This document shows, one piece after another, positions 8,448 to 17,687 of a DNA stretch of 64,000 bases. The stretch is from Roseivirga ehrenbergii (GTDB lineage Bacteria; Bacteroidota; Bacteroidia; Cytophagales; Cyclobacteriaceae), in contig NZ_LQZQ01000045.1 in assembly GCF_001593005.1 (NCBI RefSeq), positions 434,001 to 498,000 on the forward strand, in the 5' to 3' direction. A model generated the notes under the pieces. It was not told the DNA's origin and made no database searches. It saw only the letters and a list, made by a program, of their open reading frames with translations. A program made the position numbers and the translations under genes. How positions within the stretch are numbered: position 1 is the first letter of the stretch; every line of letters starts with the position of its first letter.

Positions 8448-10388
8448 TTGTTAATTTTGGGCGTGCTGAAGAGGGTATTATTTATTTCATGTTTTTTGGT
8501 GTTAAGTGCTACGGCTTTTTCTCAAGGTAACACCACGTTTAGTGTCAATAGAGATTCACTGAAAAGTCAGAGAGAAAATCGACTTTTAAAAGATACTGTT
8601 GAGAGTGTGTACGGTCCCTTGACCACTCGCTACACTTACGAGAAGAATTTTAAGTTCAATAACCTTGTTTTCAATTATCCAGACACCATTCCTGATAACC
8701 TTCATCGCTATACTGATATTGAAAGAAATGGCAATCTTGGTCAAAATTTGGGCAATCTAGGGACAGCCTACCGAGGTTTGTATTATGAGCCATCTATGAC
8801 TATTGGAAGGCGGTCAGGTTATAATGCTTATGATGAATTTTATGTTGGCCCTGACGATATTAAGTATTTCGATACCAAGTCTCCATTTACAGAAATCAAT
8901 GTGGTATATGGAGGTGGTCGAAGAGGTCAAACAGATATTGTCTTCGCTCTAAACGACAGTGTTTATTTGAATTTGGGCTTTCAGTATAAAAGTGTGAGGG
9001 CCGAAAAACAGTTGGCATTTTTAAGCACTGGCGATTTTCAGTCCAAAGGAACCAATTATAACTTCTTCGGTTTTATTCGCCCCAAAAAGCTGCCTCGCTA
9101 TTTGGCTTTGTTTAATTTTACCCAAATGAAATTTAGTGTGGATGAGCAGGGAGGAATTCTTGATCCTGCCATCGACCCTGCTAATGATGAGGACGGTGCA
9201 GAGGCTACCTATTTTAAGTATAGAGATGCTAACGTGTTACTCGATGATGCCGAAAGCTATGATAAGCGTGGTGGAGTGCATATTTTTCAGCAATACAATT
9301 TAGATTCAGTATTACAGGTGTATCACTCTGGTACTTATTATAATCAAATAGTGAGGTATACTGATGAATATAATTTGGCCGGCTCCGACTCTTTGATCTA
9401 TAAACCTGTGGGGCGTAATTTGGTGATAGACTCCATCTTGGATAGAACTACTTATAATGAGCTCTCAAATGAATTTGGAGTTAAAGGTTATACCAAAAGT
9501 TTCTCATACACAGTATTTTATCGCTCTCGCTATTTGAAATACGACAATAGAATTTTAGGTGGCGAAGGTGCTGATTTAGAAAGTTATTTGGGTGGTACTT
9601 TGAGGCAGAAAATCACGCCAAAAATTTTCTTGAAAGCTTCTGGAGAATATTTAATAGGAGGTGGCTTTTTTGTTGAAGGAGATTTTACCAGTAGTTTCTT
9701 CGATGCTAGAGTTTCTAAAGTATCTAGCCAACCCTCTTACCTTTCAGAACTTTACGCTGGTCAGCAAGGCTATTGGATCAACGGGTTTAAAAACGAGCAG
9801 TCCGAAAATCTCTATGGAGAAGTTAAAATTAATACTCAGGGCATGAGTTTTAGGCCATTGATCAGGTTCAATAGAATCGCTAATTACCTCTATTACGACC
9901 AAGATAAGCGCCCAAACCAAGCGGTTAGCGATATTGTCATTTTGGCTCCTGGTTTCCATTTTGATTTCAATCTGTCGCCAAAATGGAAATGGTCGAGTAG
10001 TTTTTATTATAATACAGTTTCTGGAGGTTCTTCAGATCTTTATCGCCTTCCAGATATGTTGGCGAATGGGCAACTGGCGTATAAAAATGTAGTTTTTAAC
10101 GGTAAAATGATAGTTCATACTGGAATAGATTTGCACTACCGTTCGGCCTATTATGCCAATGCTTATAACCCTATTGTTCAGCAATACTACCTTCAAAACG
10201 ACTTTGAAAATGATGCTTTTATTAAGGCCGATTTATTCTTGAATTTCAAAGTTGAGAATTTTCATTTCTTCGTTAAGTCGGCTCATATTAATCAAGGTAT
10301 TACTTCCGATGGTTATTTCTTAACACCTTATTATACTGGCGTTAAGCGTACATTAGACATGGGCGTTCGTTGGTCATTCTACAATTAA
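8448..10388 (+). CDS. Putative outer-membrane porin (Porin_10 type)
   Basis: 646 aa. A signal peptide (VLFISCFLVLSATAFSQG) is followed by a long beta-rich chain of alternating hydrophobic/aromatic residues ending in Trp-Ser-Phe-Tyr-Asn, a typical outer-membrane beta-barrel terminus. Composition and layout match the Bacteroidota putative porin family (Porin_10), whose substrates are unknown. The initiation codon is uncertain: TTG at 8448, one base past the lpxK stop, or GTG at 8463. Neither alters the mature protein. Coupled translation with lpxK is likely. Confidence 0.8.
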   Translation: MLILGVLKRVLFISCFLVLSATAFSQGNTTFSVNRDSLKSQRENRLLKDTVESVYGPLTTRYTYEKNFKFNNLVFNYPDTIPDNLHRYTDIERNGNLGQNLGNLGTAYRGLYYEPSMTIGRRSGYNAYDEFYVGPDDIKYFDTKSPFTEINVVYGGGRRGQTDIVFALNDSVYLNLGFQYKSVRAEKQLAFLSTGDFQSKGTNYNFFGFIRPKKLPRYLALFNFTQMKFSVDEQGGILDPAIDPANDEDGAEATYFKYRDANVLLDDAESYDKRGGVHIFQQYNLDSVLQVYHSGTYYNQIVRYTDEYNLAGSDSLIYKPVGRNLVIDSILDRTTYNELSNEFGVKGYTKSFSYTVFYRSRYLKYDNRILGGEGADLESYLGGTLRQKITPKIFLKASGEYLIGGGFFVEGDFTSSFFDARVSKVSSQPSYLSELYAGQQGYWINGFKNEQSENLYGEVKINTQGMSFRPLIRFNRIANYLYYDQDKRPNQAVSDIVILAPGFHFDFNLSPKWKWSSSFYYNTVSGGSSDLYRLPDMLANGQLAYKNVVFNGKMIVHTGIDLHYRSAYYANAYNPIVQQYYLQNDFENDAFIKADLFLNFKVENFHFFVKSAHINQGITSDGYFLTPYYTGVKRTLDMGVRWSFYN

Positions 10389-10421
10389 AAATGTTCGGAT
10401 TAAGTAGCCTTAAAATAGAAA

Positions 10422-10473
10422 AGTCATTCTGAAAGCGGTATCAATTAATTTGATTAGGCTTTCCAGAATGACT
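10422..10473. terminator. Bidirectional terminator between convergent genes
   Basis: Arms AGTCATTCTGAAAGC (10422-10436) and GCTTTCCAGAATGACT (10458-10473) pair with a single bulged base and a 21-base loop. The hairpin lies between the porin gene and the convergent DUF3078 gene. The U-tract is poor on both strands, so this is a stem-loop 3' end rather than a textbook intrinsic terminator. Confidence 0.55.
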
Positions 10474-10496
10474 CTCTGAATTGGGTTGAATATACC

Positions 10497-11402
10497 TTAG
10501 TTACCTGTGCTAAATAGTTTAAAGTTAACGCCAAGGTTTAACACGTGTTTGAACTGAATTTCTCTAGACACATTTCCGTCCTCACCCTTGATTAAAATAT
10601 CGTCATCGTAGATCAATTGCGTACCAAAGGTAGCGTTGAACCATTTGTTCACTTTCATCACCAATAAAGTTTCCCAGTTAGTATCAACATTACCGAAACT
10701 ATCATAAGCTGTAAAGAAGTTTAGGTTAGATTGAAAAGTAATGTTGTCCATTAACTTCAAGTTTAATGTAGTGAGCATGTTTGCACCAAATTCAGCTCTA
10801 ACTTTATCGCCCGGGTCGACACCATAAGCACCTGCGGCTGAAAGTTCATCGTCCATTACAAAAGTGAATTTACCCGCTGCAGGGGCAAAAGAAACAGTAA
10901 GTACGTCACCGCTACTGTATTCCATGCCTAAGTTTACAGAAAGGTAACCAGGCGCCATAAAATTGGATATTTTCTCAGCAATTTCTTCTCCAGCATTTAA
11001 AGGATCAGCCACATAATTATTACCTTCAAGTAGTTGTGTTCTCAAAATACTAGACACGCTGTAGCCAAATTTCTCGTTGATCTTTCTTTTGTATTGACTT
11101 AATAGAATGATCGCATCGTCAGTTTTTCTAAAGTCTTTGTCGCCCAATTTAGCACCGCCAAGAGCAAAGTCAATCTGATTTTTCCATGTAGAATGGGTAG
11201 CTTTTCTGATTGCTGCTGCGTTAAAAATTGTACCCAACGATACCGAGCTTTCGCCCCCTCCAGCCCAATTAGATAGACCAACGTTTGCGAAGGTGAATCC
11301 TAAAGAGCCATTTCTTTCCCATTTTACGGAGTCAGCCGTTGTTTGCGACTGAGCAGTATACGCCACCAAGAGGGTAAGGCAAATGAGTAGTGTTTTCTTC
11401 AT
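10497..11402 (-). CDS. DUF3078 family outer-membrane protein
   Basis: 301 aa with a clean signal peptide (MKKTLLICLTLLVAYTAQSQ). The following WERNGSLGFTFANVGLSNWAGGG-type opening is characteristic of DUF3078 proteins of Bacteroidota. Alternating hydrophobic strands and the terminal VNFKLFSTGN suggest a small beta-barrel. Function is unknown. It is a single gene with a 131-base gap to the divergent miaE gene. Confidence 0.85.
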   Translation of the reverse strand: MKKTLLICLTLLVAYTAQSQTTADSVKWERNGSLGFTFANVGLSNWAGGGESSVSLGTIFNAAAIRKATHSTWKNQIDFALGGAKLGDKDFRKTDDAIILLSQYKRKINEKFGYSVSSILRTQLLEGNNYVADPLNAGEEIAEKISNFMAPGYLSVNLGMEYSSGDVLTVSFAPAAGKFTFVMDDELSAAGAYGVDPGDKVRAEFGANMLTTLNLKLMDNITFQSNLNFFTAYDSFGNVDTNWETLLVMKVNKWFNATFGTQLIYDDDILIKGEDGNVSREIQFKHVLNLGVNFKLFSTGN

Positions 11403-11521
11403 AATGTCAATGTTTGGAAATTGAAATAATCAAATTGATTTTAAAATGCGTTGCAATTTAGCAGGTTCGATAAAAATTAAGGGCGTAAAGGTACTACTTT
11501 TTAATATTTGAGTAGTAGCCT

Positions 11522-11529
11522 TAACTTTG
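11522..11529 (+). promoter_or_regulatory. Bacteroidota -7 box of miaE
   Basis: TAACTTTG matches the TAnnTTTG consensus exactly and ends only four bases before the miaE ATG. Transcription would begin at or next to the start codon, giving a leaderless or nearly leaderless mRNA. No clear -33 TTG is visible at the right spacing. Confidence 0.5.
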
Positions 11530-11533
11530 TAGA

Positions 11534-12139
11534 ATGACTGAAGAACTGAGCAACCACCTTTTAGGATTACAATTACCAACTGATCCTCGTTGGGTAAATA
11601 TTGCCCAGATGAACATTGAGGAGATTCTCGTTGATCATGCCTATTGTGAGCAGAAAGCAGCTTCTTCGTGCATTTCGTTGATCGTTTTGTTTCCAGAAAA
11701 AACAGAAATGGTTGAAATGATAACGCCTGTTGTGGCGGAAGAATGGAATCATTTTGAAAGGGTTTTGGAGCAACTTAAGAAAAGAGGAATGTCATTTGGT
11801 CAAGCTAGAAAAGATGAATATGTCATTCAACTTCAAAAGGTGGTTAGAAAAGGAGGTAGCCGAGATCAGCAATTAGTAGAAAGATTATTGATGAACGCAT
11901 TAATCGAAGCAAGGAGTTGTGAACGGTTTAAGATTCTCTCTCAAAACATTCAAGATCAAGAGCTCAAAAACTTCTATTATGAACTTATGGTCTCAGAGGC
12001 AGGTCATTATAAAAACTTTATAAGTTTAGCCAAACACTATATGCCTGACGACTATGTGCTTAACAGGTGGAAAGAATTCTTAATTGAGGAAGCAAAGATT
12101 TTAAAGTCTCTCGAAGTTAGAGGAGATAGAATGCATTAA
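11534..12139 (+). CDS. miaE: MiaE, tRNA-(ms2io6A37) hydroxylase
   Basis: 201 aa ferritin-like diiron enzyme that hydroxylates the isopentenyl group of ms2i6A37 in tRNAs reading UNN codons. The diiron ligand motifs appear in order in the four-helix bundle: DHAYCEQKA, EEWNHFERV, EARSCERF and SEAGHYKNF. Length is standard. It is transcribed alone from a promoter abutting the start codon. Its presence implies an ms2i6A pathway elsewhere in the genome. Confidence 0.9.
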   Translation: MTEELSNHLLGLQLPTDPRWVNIAQMNIEEILVDHAYCEQKAASSCISLIVLFPEKTEMVEMITPVVAEEWNHFERVLEQLKKRGMSFGQARKDEYVIQLQKVVRKGGSRDQQLVERLLMNALIEARSCERFKILSQNIQDQELKNFYYELMVSEAGHYKNFISLAKHYMPDDYVLNRWKEFLIEEAKILKSLEVRGDRMH

Positions 12140-12162
12140 GAATACACCTTTTACTTCTTCAT

Positions 12163-13428
12163 TTAAGTCTTCCTCTTCTTTTTCTTAGCTGCCGGAAACA
12201 GAATGTTATTCAGAATTAATCGATATCCAGGAGAGTTAGGGTACAGGTTTAAATCGGTTGGTTCTTCGCCTACTCTGTGCTGATAATCCTCTGGGTCGTG
12301 GCCGCCATAAAAAGTCCAGAAGCCATTTCCGAAAACTCCGTGAACATATTTTGCTTCTTCAGCCGCATCGTTTTGCCCCATGGTTACCACATCGGGCTTG
12401 ATTACTCTGGTTTTAAATGCTGTGGTTTGGCCATAAAAACCCTTAATTAAACGCGTATGGTTTTGGGTCAACATGGTTGGAATCGGATCCCATTTGGCCG
12501 AAAACTCAAAAAGTTTGAAGAAATCGTTGCCTTCGTTTAATGATCTTGAACGTCTTGCATCGGTATTATCAATATCGGAGAACTCGTATTCGAGAGGGTC
12601 TTTTTTTAGTTTGAAATTTTCAAAAGCCAAAGTTTGAGAGAAATCGAACTGCGATTCGGCAGCTGGGTTGGCAGGGTCTCCATCATACATAGCTTCAATA
12701 AAGTCGAGTCCATTGGCAGCTAGCGCAATATCGAAAGAATCGGTGGCAGAACACATAGCAAAGAGAAAGCCTCCGCCTGCTACAAAAGTTCTTATCTTTT
12801 GAGCAATGGCCAGTTTAAGTTGCGACACTTTTGCGAAACCATGCTTTCTGGCAGAAGCTTCATAATCTTTTTGTTGCTGTTGGTACCAGCTATAAGGAGA
12901 GTAGGTGGCATAAAACTTACCGTACTGGCCTGTAAAATCTTCATGGTGTAAATGCAGCCAATCATATTTCGGAAGTTCATCGGCCATCAATTCATCATCG
13001 TAAATAATATCGTAAGGAATTTCGGCATAGGTTAAGGCCAAGGTTACGGCATCATCCCATGGCATTTTTGTTTTAGGCGAGTATACTGCAATTTTTGGCA
13101 CCTTCTCTAATTTCATCATGTCCATGTTAGAAGAAGGAGAGGCGATCTGACTTTCGTACTGCGCAGCTGTGGCATCCGATATTACTTCGTAGCTCACTCC
13201 GCGAATCACCAATTCCTTTTCTATAGCTGCTGAAGAGGGTAATAAAAAACTTCCGCCTCTAAAATTTAACATCCAGTCGATTGTTGCGTCTTTACTGAGA
13301 ACCCAGTAAGCAATGCCGTAAGCTTTTAGGTGATTTGATTGTGAAAGATCCATTGGGATCAAAATTTTGGAGGCGTAGCTGGAAAGGCTGAACGTAGCCA
13401 AAATCAATAAAATCGAAAGTCTTCTCAT
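12163..13428 (-). CDS. Exported protein of unknown function (family often labelled asparagine synthetase B)
   Basis: About 421 aa from the ATG at 13428. That start gives a proper signal peptide (MRRLSILLILATFSLSSYAS), whereas the in-frame ATG at 13500 adds a non-signal-like extension. Related Bacteroidota proteins are commonly named asparagine synthetase B, but no N-terminal Cys amidotransferase or ATP-PPase signature is visible. The segment KIRTFVAGGGFLFAMCSATD looks like a class I glutamine-amidotransferase/ThuA-like nucleophile turn with a Cys. PDVVTMGQND and FWTFYGGHDPEDYQH are further strongly patterned segments. The C-terminus is very basic (AAKKKKRKT). Function is unassigned and the family name should not be trusted. 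Confidence 0.7.
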   Translation of the reverse strand: MRRLSILLILATFSLSSYASKILIPMDLSQSNHLKAYGIAYWVLSKDATIDWMLNFRGGSFLLPSSAAIEKELVIRGVSYEVISDATAAQYESQIASPSSNMDMMKLEKVPKIAVYSPKTKMPWDDAVTLALTYAEIPYDIIYDDELMADELPKYDWLHLHHEDFTGQYGKFYATYSPYSWYQQQQKDYEASARKHGFAKVSQLKLAIAQKIRTFVAGGGFLFAMCSATDSFDIALAANGLDFIEAMYDGDPANPAAESQFDFSQTLAFENFKLKKDPLEYEFSDIDNTDARRSRSLNEGNDFFKLFEFSAKWDPIPTMLTQNHTRLIKGFYGQTTAFKTRVIKPDVVTMGQNDAAEEAKYVHGVFGNGFWTFYGGHDPEDYQHRVGEEPTDLNLYPNSPGYRLILNNILFPAAKKKKRKT

Positions 13429-13543
13429 AGTGAACTGGATTATGAACCGTTTAACAGAACGATCGTTGAATTTATAAATTTGTTGGCAATATGTGACCAA
13501 TGGTTGATTAAATTCGTAACGATCAAAAACTCATTTTATCTCA

Positions 13544-14779
13544 ATGAATTTCAGAGAAAACGTCAGGGAAGGAATAAAGTCGATTAAATCGAACACCCTA
13601 AGAACCATTTTAACAGGTTTAATTATCGCTATTGGTATAACCTCTTTGGTAGGAATGCTTACCGCAGTAGATGGTATTCAAAGTGAAATAGAGGCCAGTA
13701 TGTCGGGCTTAGGCGCTAATAGTTTCGATGTAGAAAGTCGTACTTCTGCCAGAAGAAATATGAACGGGGTAAGGGAGAAATCTTATGCGCCAATTAAATA
13801 TGATGAGGCTGTTCGTTTCAAAGAAGACTTCAATTTCCCATCTACTGTAACAATTTACACAAGGGCTTCTGGTTCGGCTGAAATTAAATATGAAGAGAAA
13901 AAGACAAACCCAAATACGAGTATCACCGGTGGAGATGAAAATTACTTTTCTATTAAGGATATAAAAATTGAACGAGGTAGAAATTTCTCTGCATTAGAAA
14001 TCGAATTCGGAAATTATGTTTGTATTCTGGGTACTGAAGTAGTTAATGCTCTTTTCGATAAAAACGAAGATCCTTTAAATAAGACAGTGAAATTCTACGG
14101 TAATAATTATCGTGTAATTGGCATTTTGGAAGAAAAAGGAGGCTTTGGAGGTGATACTGAAGAAGATAGAAATATCATCATTCCACTTTTGAATGCTAAA
14201 AGGCTAGACAGAAGCGGTAGAATGCGTTATAACATCACCGTAATGATTGATGATCCGGAGCAAATAGACTACGCTATGGGTGAGGCCACGGGCTACATGC
14301 GTAAAATCAGAGGAAACAAATTAGGCGAAGAGAGTTCTTTCGAAGTCGTTAGGTCAGATTCTGCTACGGAGGCCTTAGACGATATGACCAATGGTTTACG
14401 AATTGGCGGTTTAGTGGTTGGAGCAGTTACGCTTTTAGGTGCAGCTGTAGGTTTAATGAATATTATGATGGTTTCTGTAACTGAAAGAACCAGAGAAATT
14501 GGGATTAGAAAAGCCTTAGGAGCAACTCCAAATAGAATCCGTCAACAGTTTTTAATTGAAGCCATTGTAATTTGTCAGATGGGAGGTATTGCTGGGGCTT
14601 TAATGGGAATAGGAATAGGGAATATTTTGGCTACAGCCCTTGGTGGTGCCTTTGTTATTCCTTGGTTATGGATTATTGTGGGCTTAATTGTTTGTGTGTT
14701 TGTAGGCTTGGCTTCTGGAGTTATTCCAGCGAATAAAGCATCTAAGCTCGACCCGATTGAAGCTTTACGATTTGAATAA
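13544..14779 (+). CDS. ABC transporter permease (MacB/FtsX type)
   Basis: 411 aa. One N-terminal transmembrane helix (about residues 20-42) is followed by a large periplasmic MacB_PCD domain. Three C-terminal helices form the FtsX domain (about residues 285-400), with the coupling motif ERTREIGIRKALGATPNRI. The usual partner ATPase is not adjacent, so it must be encoded elsewhere. The substrate is unknown; lipoprotein release, antibiotic efflux and cell-envelope roles all occur in this family. A clear intrinsic terminator follows. Confidence 0.88.
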   Translation: MNFRENVREGIKSIKSNTLRTILTGLIIAIGITSLVGMLTAVDGIQSEIEASMSGLGANSFDVESRTSARRNMNGVREKSYAPIKYDEAVRFKEDFNFPSTVTIYTRASGSAEIKYEEKKTNPNTSITGGDENYFSIKDIKIERGRNFSALEIEFGNYVCILGTEVVNALFDKNEDPLNKTVKFYGNNYRVIGILEEKGGFGGDTEEDRNIIIPLLNAKRLDRSGRMRYNITVMIDDPEQIDYAMGEATGYMRKIRGNKLGEESSFEVVRSDSATEALDDMTNGLRIGGLVVGAVTLLGAAVGLMNIMMVSVTERTREIGIRKALGATPNRIRQQFLIEAIVICQMGGIAGALMGIGIGNILATALGGAFVIPWLWIIVGLIVCVFVGLASGVIPANKASKLDPIEALRFE

Positions 14780-14802
14780 GCGGTATATGCTGCTGACGAA
14801 AG

Positions 14803-14828
14803 AGCCTCGATTTATCGGGGCTTTTTTT
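14803..14828 (+). terminator. Intrinsic terminator after ABC permease
   Basis: The stem AGCCTCGAT / ATCGGGGCT (one G-U pair) with a two-base loop is followed by a run of seven T, about 25 bases after the permease stop. Confidence 0.85.
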
Positions 14829-14851
14829 ATATTGAAGTAAATTTAGAAACT

Positions 14852-15250
14852 ATGAATTTTAACGAATCTTCGCACAAGAAAATCTTAGGTATACTTTTTA
14901 TTGCTTTCAGTGCTCTAGGGTTACTGGGGTTAGTTTTCTATGACTTCTTCATGGATTTTGTACTCAATATGGCTGCTATGGATAACGATCCCTTGCCTCC
15001 AGAAGCGCTATGGATTTTCGATTTTATAGATTCCATATTATGGGCAATCGCCATCCTGTTCCTCATTCCTAAAATCGTAATTGGCTTTGGTTTGGTGAAT
15101 GGACGTAGATGGGCAATGATGCCAGCTTTGGTTTATGGAATTATCGGCATTATAAGTTTTCCAGTTGGTACATTAATAGGTATATACAGTATCTTAATTT
15201 ATACTGCGAAACCTCGTGAAGAAGATGATTTTGAAAGAAGAACAAACTAG
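14852..15250 (+). CDS. Small integral membrane protein, unknown function
   Basis: 132 aa with three to four predicted membrane spans (about residues 10-30, 52-75, 82-103 and 103-122). The C-terminus is cytoplasmic and charged (PREEDDFERRTN). No recognised motif is present. It lies alone between a terminator and the convergent rsmG gene, with the two 3' ends abutting. Confidence 0.65.
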   Translation: MNFNESSHKKILGILFIAFSALGLLGLVFYDFFMDFVLNMAAMDNDPLPPEALWIFDFIDSILWAIAILFLIPKIVIGFGLVNGRRWAMMPALVYGIIGIISFPVGTLIGIYSILIYTAKPREEDDFERRTN

Positions 15251-15880
15251 TTACTGTCGGGGAACGAAAACCACTTTTTTGGTTTCGAAGAATTCTGGTT
15301 CAAAGAATTTTTCGAGGTTGTGAACACGCACTTTCACCAGTTTAGACTCTTTGATTTCGGCAGTTAAATCGCCACCTTTTAAATAAAGCAAGCCACTTTT
15401 ATAAGCTACTTCTGAAGCGGGTTTAAACTTATGTTTTACCCACGGATAAAACTCTTTAAGTTGGGCTACTGCACGACTTACCACAAAGTCATACTTTCTA
15501 TGCTTAATGGCTTCGGCACGAACTTGTTCAGCAACTACATTTTTAAGACCCAGTGCTTCGCTAACGTTTTTCACCACTACTATTTTCTTTCCTATGGAGT
15601 CTACCAAATGAAAATTAGACTCAGGAAACATTATGGCCAATGGAATTCCAGGAAAACCACCTCCCGTTCCTACATCTAGAATATCGGTATTCTCAGGAAA
15701 CTTAAAAACCTTAGCAATGCCTAAAGAATGCAATACATGGCGTTCGTAAAGGTTTTCAATGTCTTTTCTAGACACCACATTTACCTTTTCATTCCATTCG
15801 GTATATAAAGGTTTTAATTGGGCAAATTGAGCAATTTGCTTTTCTGTTAGTAAGGGGAAATGCTTTTTGATTAATTCCAT
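15251..15880 (-). CDS. rsmG: RsmG, 16S rRNA m7G527 methyltransferase
   Basis: Class I SAM-dependent methyltransferase of 16S rRNA. The SAM-binding loop is DVGTGGGFPGIPLA, the post-I acidic segment is FHLVDSIGKK, and DFVVSRAVAQL is the RsmG-typical motif IV. The start at 15880 (MELIKKHFPLL) matches the family better than the ATG at 15898, six codons upstream. It lies 25 bases downstream of the sigma-factor gene in the same orientation. Confidence 0.92.
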   Translation of the reverse strand: MELIKKHFPLLTEKQIAQFAQLKPLYTEWNEKVNVVSRKDIENLYERHVLHSLGIAKVFKFPENTDILDVGTGGGFPGIPLAIMFPESNFHLVDSIGKKIVVVKNVSEALGLKNVVAEQVRAEAIKHRKYDFVVSRAVAQLKEFYPWVKHKFKPASEVAYKSGLLYLKGGDLTAEIKESKLVKVRVHNLEKFFEPEFFETKKVVFVPRQ

Positions 15881-15905
15881 TTGAGTGCGAATTAACAAAA
15901 AAGAA

Positions 15906-16514
15906 TTAGATGTGTTCCTTTTTACCCTTTACCAGGTCGTACATTAATTCACGAGCCCTGTGCAATTGAGCCTTAACTGTGCCTAAAGGCGCATTTAATT
16001 CTTTCGCAATTTCGTCATAGCTGAGCTCATCAAAGTAACGCAGCTTTACTAATCGCTGATATTTGGCAGGAAGCTTCGTAACAAACAGCTGAACTAATTC
16101 AATCTTTTGCGCTTTAATTGCTTCTTCTTGTGGGTTCAGGTTTTTGTCTTGAACATCAATATTGACTGACTCACCATTGTCATCACTAAAACTCGTGTTC
16201 AAACTCATGGTGTCGAGCCTTTTTTTACGAATAAAGTCTATGGTGTTGTTTGTGGCAATTCTAAAAAGCCAAGTACTAAAGGTGAAATCCTTTTTGAATT
16301 TATGAAGGTTCTTGAAAGCTTTTGCAAAAGCCTCAATTGTAAGGTCTTCTGCATCATCAACGTTCCGAATCATCTTCAAAATCATATGATAAACAGGTTT
16401 ACGGTAACGTTGTAATAACTCCGCAAACGCTTGTTGATCATGATTTTCAACTGCCAGGTCTATTAACTTAAAATCTTTGAGTGCCTTTTCAGAAAACTGC
16501 TTACCTAACTCCAT
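15906..16514 (-). CDS. ECF-type RNA polymerase sigma factor
   Basis: 202 aa. Region 2 is visible in DAEDLTIEAFAKAFKNLHKF and FSTWLFRIATNNTIDFIRKKR. Region 4 shows the helix-turn-helix LSYDEIAKELNAPLGTVKAQLHRARELM. No anti-sigma gene is adjacent. The start overlaps the end of the upstream glycosyltransferase gene by 10 bases, so the two are co-transcribed and probably translationally coupled. The regulon cannot be inferred. Confidence 0.92.
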   Translation of the reverse strand: MELGKQFSEKALKDFKLIDLAVENHDQQAFAELLQRYRKPVYHMILKMIRNVDDAEDLTIEAFAKAFKNLHKFKKDFTFSTWLFRIATNNTIDFIRKKRLDTMSLNTSFSDDNGESVNIDVQDKNLNPQEEAIKAQKIELVQLFVTKLPAKYQRLVKLRYFDELSYDEIAKELNAPLGTVKAQLHRARELMYDLVKGKKEHI

Positions 16515-17614
16515 TTAACCTTTTTTGCTATTAGCGCCACTAATCCCACCATTGGGTAATACAAATTTAAACACAGATCGAGGAATGGAAGTGCCCAGTA
16601 GGCCATGTTCATTTTCAGCTTGCGACCTGAACGGGTAAAGATAACATAAAATGACAAGCTCTTGATACCGACAATCACCAAAATGAGTCCGATATTGAAG
16701 CTTGCTAAAATTGCCCAAAATAGCATTATCCATCCTGTCAGCGAGCTTAACGCAAAAAGGCCTAGTCTCGTTTGATCTTTTTTACGATAGTTTTTGCCAA
16801 CCGACAAATGCCTCACTTTTTGTCTGAAATAATCACGCCAATTAGACTTCGGAATAGACGAGACATGAGCGTCTGGGTGAATACAGATTTCAGTATTTGC
16901 AGCAGTAGCATGTGCATTCACAAATAAGTCATCATCACCTCCAGTTTTAGACTCATAACCTTGAAATGAGTGTTTTAAAAAGACCGACTTACGGTATGCT
17001 AAATTTCTTCCAACACCCATATATGGCTGCCTTTTAATTGCAAATGATAGGTATTGAATGGCAGTGAGTAAAGTTTCAAATTGAATCATCTGATTCAGAA
17101 AACCATTTTTCTTTTCGTAAGGAGAAAAGCCCAATACAAAGTCCGTATTCTCTCTAAAACTGCTAGCCATTCTGCTAATCCATTGGTTTGAATTAGGAAT
17201 GCAGTCGGCATCTGTAAGTAGAATAATCTCATGCTGAGCAGCTTCAATGCCTAATTGTAAAGCGTTTTTTTTACCGTTCCAGCCTTCTGGTAAATCGTGA
17301 ACATGAATAACTTTAAGCCTTTGACTCAATTGCTCAAGTGAGTTGAGCAAAGCTTCTGAACCATCAGATGATCGATCATTAACTATGATAACTTCAAATG
17401 ATGAATAGTCTTGGCTGACCAATTTAGTAATCAATACAGGTAGCAGTCTTGCTTCATTTCTGGCGGCAACAACTATAGAAACGGGCGATGGTGTAGTGTT
17501 TTTATTGTCTGAAATCACACAGTTGGGCAACAGACTGAAATACGCCCAGTGGTAGTACAGTTGAACGGCTGTAGACAGAATAAATATGGAAAAAAAGATA
17601 ATTTCTAAACTCAC
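16505..17614 (-). CDS. Family 2 glycosyltransferase, membrane-anchored
   Basis: 369 aa. An N-terminal transmembrane helix is followed by a GT-A domain starting SIVVAARNEA, with VIIVNDRSSDGS and the metal-binding LLTDADC (DxD-like). An acidic GGDDDLFV motif and QKVRHLSVGKN (QxxRW-like) precede three C-terminal hydrophobic segments. This architecture suits synthesis of an envelope polysaccharide or glycolipid. The acceptor is unknown. It is the first gene of a unit with the sigma factor and rsmG and is divergent from tgt. Confidence 0.88.
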   Translation of the reverse strand: MSLEIIFFSIFILSTAVQLYYHWAYFSLLPNCVISDNKNTTPSPVSIVVAARNEARLLPVLITKLVSQDYSSFEVIIVNDRSSDGSEALLNSLEQLSQRLKVIHVHDLPEGWNGKKNALQLGIEAAQHEIILLTDADCIPNSNQWISRMASSFRENTDFVLGFSPYEKKNGFLNQMIQFETLLTAIQYLSFAIKRQPYMGVGRNLAYRKSVFLKHSFQGYESKTGGDDDLFVNAHATAANTEICIHPDAHVSSIPKSNWRDYFRQKVRHLSVGKNYRKKDQTRLGLFALSSLTGWIMLFWAILASFNIGLILVIVGIKSLSFYVIFTRSGRKLKMNMAYWALPFLDLCLNLYYPMVGLVALIAKKVKWS

Positions 17615-17661
17615 AGAAAATGAAATGATGCATGAATGAAATAAGAATAAATGATTCCTGC

Positions 17662-17669
17662 TATTTTTG
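17662..17669 (+). promoter_or_regulatory. Bacteroidota -7 box of tgt
   Basis: TATTTTTG fits TAnnTTTG exactly, 18 bases upstream of the tgt ATG, leaving room for a short leader. No good -33 TTG is seen. Confidence 0.45.
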
Positions 17670-17687
17670 TGCGATCAAAAATGAGGA

